Translations under genes and position numbers: made by a program
Part shown: piece after piece, positions 7,496 through 11,653 of the stretch
Layout: each line of letters begins with the position of its first letter
Position numbering within the stretch: position 1 is the first letter of the stretch
Assembly (NCBI GenBank): GCA_002311925.1
Contig: DCAK01000001.1
Coordinates: forward strand, 590 to 12,242
Length of the DNA stretch: 11,653 nucleotides
Origin: Planctomycetes bacterium UBA1135
Lineage (GTDB): Bacteria > Planctomycetota > UBA1135
Direction: 5' to 3'
Notes under the pieces: generated by a model
The model's database searches: none
The model's input: only the letters and a program-made list of their open reading frames with translations
Told to the model about the DNA's origin: nothing

Positions 7496-8893
7496 CTAAG
7501 GCCGTCGAGCTTTCTTGTTGCCGTTTCGCTTGCGGAAGGAAAACGGCCGGGCAGCCGCCGGCTTGCCCCGACGCTTGCGGAATCCTCGGTTTTTCCCGGA
7601 GGGCCCTCCGCCCGGTTTCCTGGCTTTGGGCGGGCGAGGATTGGATTTTTTTCCCTCCCGAGGAGGACGGCTGAAATTCACGGGTTGCGCCTTCTTTTCG
7701 CCGGATTCTGAAAGCAACTCCTTCAGTTGAATGCGGGGGATATCCAGGTTGAGCCTGCGCTCGATGGCCTTGATTCCGCGAAAGTCATCGCGCGTGACGA
7801 AGGTGCAGGCCTTGCCGCTTTTTTCCGAACGACCCGTCCGGCCAATGCGGTGGGTGTAAGCATCGGGCGTGTTCGGGATGTCGAAGTTGATGACATGGCT
7901 GACATTCGCCACGTCGATTCCACGGGCGGCGATGTCGGTGGCCACCAGGACATCAAAGCGCCCATCGCGGAAGCCTTGCATGGCAATCTGTCGCTGAGCC
8001 TGGCTCATGTTGCCCTGCAGGGCGATGGCCCGGTGGCCAGCGCGGCCCAGGTCCTGGGCCAATCGCCGGGCGCGATGCTTGGTCCGCAGAAAAACGATGG
8101 CCGACTTGAAATCTTCTCCGCCAAGAAGATGGCGCAGCAGCACACCCTTCTGCTGGTGATCGACGGGATAAAGGGCGTGCTCGACGGTTTCCACCGGCAT
8201 CGAGTGGGCCAATTCAACCACATGAGGGTCGCGCAGGATGCGGTCGGTGAGGGACCTCATTTCCCTGGGCATGGTGGCCGAAAAGAGAAGGTTTTGGCGG
8301 TCAGCCGGCAGAAGCTTGAGGATGCGCTTGATGTCGGGAAGAAAGCCCATGTCGAGCATGTGGTCGGCCTCGTCCAGCACCAGGACCTCGACACCATCCA
8401 AGTGAGCATCTCGGCTGCCGGCCAGGTCGAGAAGGCGCCCGGGGCAGGCGACGACGATGTCGGGAAGTCTCCGGAGGGAGTTCACCTGGGGTTTCGCGCT
8501 CACCCCGCCATAGATGGTCATTGCGCGAATTTTTGTGTACTTGGCGAGGAGCTCGATTTCACGGTGGATTTGGACCACAAGCTCGCGTGTGGGAGCGAGG
8601 ATCAACGCTCGAGGGTTGTTGCCTCCGCTCGCCGCCAGCCGCTCGATGATGGGAAGGGCGAAGGCGGCCGTTTTTCCGGTGCCGGTCTGGGCCAAGCCCA
8701 GAATGTCGCGGCCCTTCAAGGTCTGCGGAATGGCTTCGGACTGGATGGGCCGAGGTTTCTGAAATCCGGCCTCCGAAAGGGCGCGGAGGACGTTTTTTCC
8801 CAGACCGAAGGCCGCAAAAGCGTCCCTCGACCCGGAGGGTCGTGATTCATTCATGATGACTGGATTCGGTGGTTTTCGCACTCCGACGCTCAT
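7496..8893 (-). CDS. DEAD-box ATP-dependent RNA helicase, RhlE type
   Basis: The 465-residue protein carries every core helicase motif in order: Q motif (FGL...KPRPIQ, 27-51), Walker A AQTGTGKT (68-75), PTRELV (101-106), CPGRLLD (150-156, where TPGR is more usual), DEAD (174-177), SAT (205-207), ATDIAARGIDV (318-328) and HRIGRTGR (348-355). The tail (about 405-465) is rich in Lys, Arg, Gly and Pro, as in RhlE-type helicases, and likely binds RNA non-specifically. The role is ATP-driven unwinding of short RNA duplexes in ribosome assembly or RNA turnover in the cytoplasm. The start is uncertain: the ATG at 8893 has only a weak upstream GGGA, and a second in-frame ATG at 8854 (MNESRPSG) begins closer to the conserved core. 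The gene is convergent with the acyltransferase gene, with one base between their stop codons. Confidence 0.95.
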   Translation of the reverse strand: MSVGVRKPPNPVIMNESRPSGSRDAFAAFGLGKNVLRALSEAGFQKPRPIQSEAIPQTLKGRDILGLAQTGTGKTAAFALPIIERLAASGGNNPRALILAPTRELVVQIHREIELLAKYTKIRAMTIYGGVSAKPQVNSLRRLPDIVVACPGRLLDLAGSRDAHLDGVEVLVLDEADHMLDMGFLPDIKRILKLLPADRQNLLFSATMPREMRSLTDRILRDPHVVELAHSMPVETVEHALYPVDHQQKGVLLRHLLGGEDFKSAIVFLRTKHRARRLAQDLGRAGHRAIALQGNMSQAQRQIAMQGFRDGRFDVLVATDIAARGIDVANVSHVINFDIPNTPDAYTHRIGRTGRSEKSGKACTFVTRDDFRGIKAIERRLNLDIPRIQLKELLSESGEKKAQPVNFSRPPREGKKSNPRPPKARKPGGGPSGKNRGFRKRRGKPAAARPFSFRKRNGNKKARRP

Positions 8894-9204
8894 TGCGCGG
8901 GAGTTCCCAACCTATCCAGCAGGAACAAGTCAGACACGGGGGGGGCGGGGTTTCCCGTGAAGCCCAAGGAGGGCGGATTCGGGATTCTGCTGCACACCAG
9001 GTCGCTCAGTGCGACCGAACCAAGGATGATAACGGTTTCCATGGGGAAGCGAAACCCCGGCGGGGTCCGCCGGTGGCGGCGGGCTTCCGTCGTTACGGGG
9101 GAGATGCTTCGGATTCTCATTGCTTGGCTGAAAACGGACCTTCCCTATTCCCCCAAAGGGTCATCGTCAAGGTCATGGACAGGTAGGATGATTCAGGCAA
9201 TCCC
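8894..9204. other. Divergent intergenic region with several inverted repeats
   Basis: These 311 bases separate two divergently transcribed genes, so both promoters should be here. I see no confident -35/-10 pair. Perfect inverted repeats are CACGGG/CCCGTG (8935-8940 and 8954-8959, around a G-rich loop containing a run of G), GGTCGC/GCGACC (9000-9005 and 9011-9016, five-base loop), ACCCCG/CGGGGT (9054-9059 and 9061-9066) and CCGCC/GGCGG (9067-9071 and 9075-9079). GGTCAT occurs twice, at 9159 and 9171. Open frames cross the region but none resembles a known protein. It may hold regulatory structure or the helicase leader. Confidence 0.4.
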
Positions 9205-11043
9205 ATGACTCGAATGCTTCGCCTCGCCCTGGCCGCGCTCTTTGCGCTCTCTTTTCTTGTTGCCGACCCCTTGCCCGCGCAGAATGCGCAAGATCTTGCC
9301 GGAGAGACGATTGATCAACTTCTCTCTCGAGTTAAGACCAGTAAGAATGTGACGCCCAAATCCGTTTTTGAAGAATTGGGAAAACGCAAAAGCGAGGAAT
9401 CCCTAGCTGCTCTTGAAGATTCCCTCCCCTTTTTGAAGTCTGAAATTGGGTTTAGGAAAGCTTTCCTCGCATTCCGGCACTTTCGGGGAGTTGCCGAATT
9501 GGAGCAGGAAGCCATCAACTTGTTGTTCAAGAAATCCAAGAGTTCTGCCCCCAACACTAGTGTTCCTGCGGCTCACGGACTTGGATTGCTCGGGGAAACC
9601 ACCCACCCACTCTTGGAAAAAATTGTTCGCTCTTCAAGAGATGCACGGACCCGGTCTGTGGCGATGGCTCCTCTCTTACCTGGGTTGGCCTTGCGGGCTG
9701 ACAAGAAGGATTTTCGACTCTTTGTAGAAAATTTCACAAGTACCTGGAAAGTCCCCATTTCTCTTGGGCAGAAAACCGCGATTGATTTCGCTCGTACCGG
9801 TGGTCCGAATCTTTTCTCTCGTTGCCTTAAGGACGAAAATCTGACCAGTGAAATCCGGCGGATACTAATTGCCGGGTTAGTCCCCATTCCTGGTGAAGAG
9901 GCGGATGCTGTCCTGGCGGATGGTTTACTGGCCAAAGAGCCTCGCATTGTTCAAGAATGTCTCGTTTACTTGGGAACACGGGGAGCAACCGCGCACCGGA
10001 AGGCTGTTGAGCGATTCGTCCGGCACAAGAATGACTTCATCCGCCGGGAAGCCTTGGTGGCCCGGGCCCGTCTTTCTTTGATTTTGGGCCCTCAAGAGGT
10101 CCCAGACCTTCTCGACGACCTTCTTATCCAGGCCCGGAGCAGAGGATTGGTGGAGCGAAACGCTGCTGCCATTTCTCTGGGAGAACTGCGCTCCCCTGAG
10201 GCCATAGAGGCCCTTCATGATCTTCTTGGCGACCCTGAATATTCAGTTCGCATGGAATCCCTCCTATCCATTGGCTCTGCCCGAAAGGCTGCGTCCATTC
10301 CGGTTCTGATTGACCGCCTCGGAGTCACGCAAGGGACTGAAGCGGAAATGACTGTGGAGATGCTTCAGGCTTTGACTGGTCAGGATTTTGGTTCGACCCC
10401 TGAGTTCTGGAGAGCCTGGTGGGGGGACCACGAGGCTGATTTCGTTATGCCTTCTGTCGAACAAGTTGCTGCCGTCCAAAAAAAAAGGGAAAAAGATCGC
10501 TCAAAGCACTCCACCGGCAGCGATTTCTTTGGTTTGCGGGTCATTAGTGAACGAGTCGTTTTCGTAGCTGACTTGTCGGGTTCCATGAACTCCAAGAACT
10601 CCCAAGGAATTCGCAGGATTGCCGCTCTCCGAAATGAATTGGGGAATTTCGTCCGTGACTATCCCAAGGGTGGTCTGTTCAACATCGTCACCTTTGCCTC
10701 CCAAGTAAAGTCCTGGAAGCCCTCTATGGTGGTCATGAGCTCAAAAAACCGTAGAGAGGCCTTGGCCTATGTGGAGAATCTGAAAATCTCTGGTGGGGCG
10801 ACCGCCATTTACGACGGCTTGGAGGCAGCCTTTAATGATCCGAGGGTTGATACGTTGATGGTCCTTTCCGACGGTATTCCTTCCGGAGGTTCCGTTAACA
10901 ATATTGATGCAATCATCGACGATGTCAGTCGCTGGAACATCCTTCGGTATGTGGTCATCCACTCTGTTGCCTTAGGAGGAGAAAGCCGCCTTCTGCAGGC
11001 CCTATCCCGCGCTAGTCACGGTCGATATGTTCGGGTGAAGTGA
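9205..11043 (+). CDS. Exported HEAT-repeat protein with C-terminal von Willebrand factor A domain
   Basis: The 612-residue protein begins with a signal peptide (hydrophobic residues 4-20, likely cleavage after LPA near residue 25). Residues about 40-400 are alpha-helical repeats of HEAT type, clearest at 318-372 (RNAAAISLGELRSPEAIEAL and its neighbour). A linker follows with TGQDFG and FWRAWWGDH, a signature common in planctomycete HEAT proteins, and then a basic coiled stretch (QKKREKDRSK). The VWA domain (about 450-612) has a complete metal-ion-dependent adhesion site: DLSGSM (456-461), Thr533 in GGATAIYDGL and Asp556 in LSDGIPSGG. It should therefore bind a divalent metal and a protein ligand outside the cytoplasm. 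The partner is unknown. Much of the gene looks more AT-rich than the upstream DUF1501 gene. The start has only a weak AGG upstream; the ATG three codons later is an alternative. Confidence 0.9.
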   Translation: MTRMLRLALAALFALSFLVADPLPAQNAQDLAGETIDQLLSRVKTSKNVTPKSVFEELGKRKSEESLAALEDSLPFLKSEIGFRKAFLAFRHFRGVAELEQEAINLLFKKSKSSAPNTSVPAAHGLGLLGETTHPLLEKIVRSSRDARTRSVAMAPLLPGLALRADKKDFRLFVENFTSTWKVPISLGQKTAIDFARTGGPNLFSRCLKDENLTSEIRRILIAGLVPIPGEEADAVLADGLLAKEPRIVQECLVYLGTRGATAHRKAVERFVRHKNDFIRREALVARARLSLILGPQEVPDLLDDLLIQARSRGLVERNAAAISLGELRSPEAIEALHDLLGDPEYSVRMESLLSIGSARKAASIPVLIDRLGVTQGTEAEMTVEMLQALTGQDFGSTPEFWRAWWGDHEADFVMPSVEQVAAVQKKREKDRSKHSTGSDFFGLRVISERVVFVADLSGSMNSKNSQGIRRIAALRNELGNFVRDYPKGGLFNIVTFASQVKSWKPSMVVMSSKNRREALAYVENLKISGGATAIYDGLEAAFNDPRVDTLMVLSDGIPSGGSVNNIDAIIDDVSRWNILRYVVIHSVALGGESRLLQALSRASHGRYVRVK

Positions 11044-11071
11044 ATTTCGGGGATTAGGGCTGGCCGGTTTT

Positions 11072-11335
11072 TCAGAGGCTGGCGGCGCAGTAGCAGCTGG
11101 CGGGCGGGTTGACATCGGCCCGGGCCCACGCGGCGGCGGTTTTCGGGGCGAGGGTGTCCGCCTCGGCGACCTTTCCCTGCTTACGGAGCGCTTGCTCGAT
11201 TCCGAGCAAGGACCAAGCGTTGGCGGGATGGTGTTCGAGGTCCACCCTGTAGACGGCTTCCGCTTCCACGGCCTTGCCATGGGCCAGGAGAAGGGATGGT
11301 GAGAATCGACGGGCGAACGAAGGAATCTGAATCAT
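11072..11335 (-). pseudogene. C-terminal remnant of a TPR-repeat protein
   Basis: An 88-codon frame from the ATG at 11335 encodes one clear tetratricopeptide pair (HGKAVEAEAVYRVDLEHHP, then NAWSLLGIEQALRKQGKVAEAD). It ends in AWARADVNPPASCYCAASL, a tail typical of longer bacterial TPR proteins that finish with a small Cys motif. Those proteins have several hundred residues; here only the last part remains. The frame stays open upstream of this ATG, but its translation there is unlike a protein and overlaps the end of the next coding frame. No good ribosome-binding site precedes the ATG. A decayed gene end is the likeliest reading. A short functional gene in one transcript with the upstream kinase-like gene (36 bases away) is the alternative. 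Confidence 0.55.
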
Positions 11336-11370
11336 GGGGCGATGGTAATTCTCCCCGAATGCCGATGTGC

Positions 11371-11652
11371 TCAAGCTCCCGAAAACTTGCCCAGCCAATT
11401 TCGAAAAAAGGAACCTCCTTCCTTTTCCCGGGGGGTTGTCTTGAGGGTTTCGAGTGATTCCCTGACGGACCCGATTGTTGGAAGCGCGGTGCTTGAGCCC
11501 GCAAGCGCTTCCTTGCAAAGGGCGTCGAGGTGAATGGGGCATTCGGGGCGAACCAGGGAAGGAGGGACAAACTTTTCCCTGTCCGAAGGGCGGAAAGTGA
11601 GCGCCCGATAAAGGGCCTCGACGAGGCCAACGACATCTTCCGCGAAGGCGGA
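11371..11652 (-). CDS. C-terminal end of a probable Ser/Thr protein kinase-like protein (partial)
   Basis: Reading leftward from the right edge, one frame is open for 93 codons to a TGA at 11371-11373. It has no Met, so a Met-to-stop search misses it. The translation begins SAFAEDVVGLVEALYRALTF and contains VPPSLVRPECPIHLDALCKE. This order fits the end of a Hanks-type kinase C-lobe, where planctomycete kinases read roughly ADVYALG..LY..LTGRPPF, then PP...RPE.P..LDAIC.KAL. The match is by eye and imperfect: the usual Leu-Gly after the Asp is changed and the final subdomain (dPadRy) is missing or diverged. The protein ends FFRNWLGKFSGA. Catalytic motifs would lie upstream, outside the window. 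The frame is more protein-like than the overlapping frames on the same strand. The coding call is better supported than the kinase call. Confidence 0.5.
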   Translation of the reverse strand, partial: SAFAEDVVGLVEALYRALTFRPSDREKFVPPSLVRPECPIHLDALCKEALAGSSTALPTIGSVRESLETLKTTPREKEGGSFFRNWLGKFSGA

Positions 11653-11653
11653 C

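Noticed and set aside
7727..8845. A 372-codon plus-strand open frame opposite the helicase gene
   Set aside because: It lies wholly antisense to a helicase with every conserved motif, and its translation has no recognisable domain. It is a by-product of GC-rich coding sequence.
11336..11542. Extension of the TPR frame upstream to a 156-codon gene
   Set aside because: The added residues have a low-quality, non-protein-like composition and overlap the better-supported kinase-like frame on the same strand.
1..11653. A defence system, phage module or toxin-antitoxin pair
   Set aside because: No nuclease, transposase, integrase, reverse transcriptase, toxin-like pair or CRISPR array is visible. 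The ankyrin and VWA/HEAT proteins alone do not make a defence call.

Overview
The window looks like a chromosomal segment of a planctomycete (Planctomycetota), moderately GC-rich, possibly a marine lineage. The evidence is the company of gene families: a DUF1501 protein, a membrane-anchored planctomycete-type cytochrome c domain, an FG-GAP propeller protein with a signal peptide, a HEAT-repeat protein with a von Willebrand A (VWA) domain, and a protein-kinase-like tail. The phylum is an inference from family content; no rRNA or tRNA is visible.

Layout. (1) 3-2802, plus strand: the end of a DUF1501 gene, then after 10 bases a membrane cytochrome that also carries leucine-rich repeats and a C-terminal YHS-like cysteine cluster. 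These two are probably co-transcribed. (2) 2822-3082, minus strand: an 86-codon remnant of the N-terminus of a homocysteine S-methyltransferase. (3) 3187-4899, plus: a secreted seven-repeat FG-GAP protein. (4) 4948-5727, minus: a cyanophycinase with a lipoprotein-like signal peptide. (5) 5773-7494, plus: an acyltransferase-3 membrane protein with an ankyrin-repeat domain inserted after the third membrane helix. (6) 7496-8893, minus: a DEAD-box RNA helicase of RhlE type. (7) 8894-9204: a divergent intergenic region rich in short perfect inverted repeats. (8) 9205-11043, plus: a secreted HEAT-repeat/VWA protein. (9) 11072-11652, minus: the tail of a probable Ser/Thr-kinase-like protein running off the window, then a short TPR tail that looks like a gene remnant.

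How they fit together. Apart from the DUF1501/cytochrome pair, most neighbours alternate in strand and seem functionally unrelated, so this is a mosaic stretch rather than one pathway. Much of it is predicted to act outside the cytoplasm: the cytochrome domain, the FG-GAP propeller, the cyanophycinase, the ankyrin insert and the VWA protein. No mobile element, CRISPR array, phage module or defence system is visible. The best candidates for something little described are the ankyrin-in-acyltransferase architecture, the cytochrome/LRR/YHS fusion, the exported cyanophycinase and the exact 59-residue periodicity of the FG-GAP protein. Two gene fragments show local gene decay.
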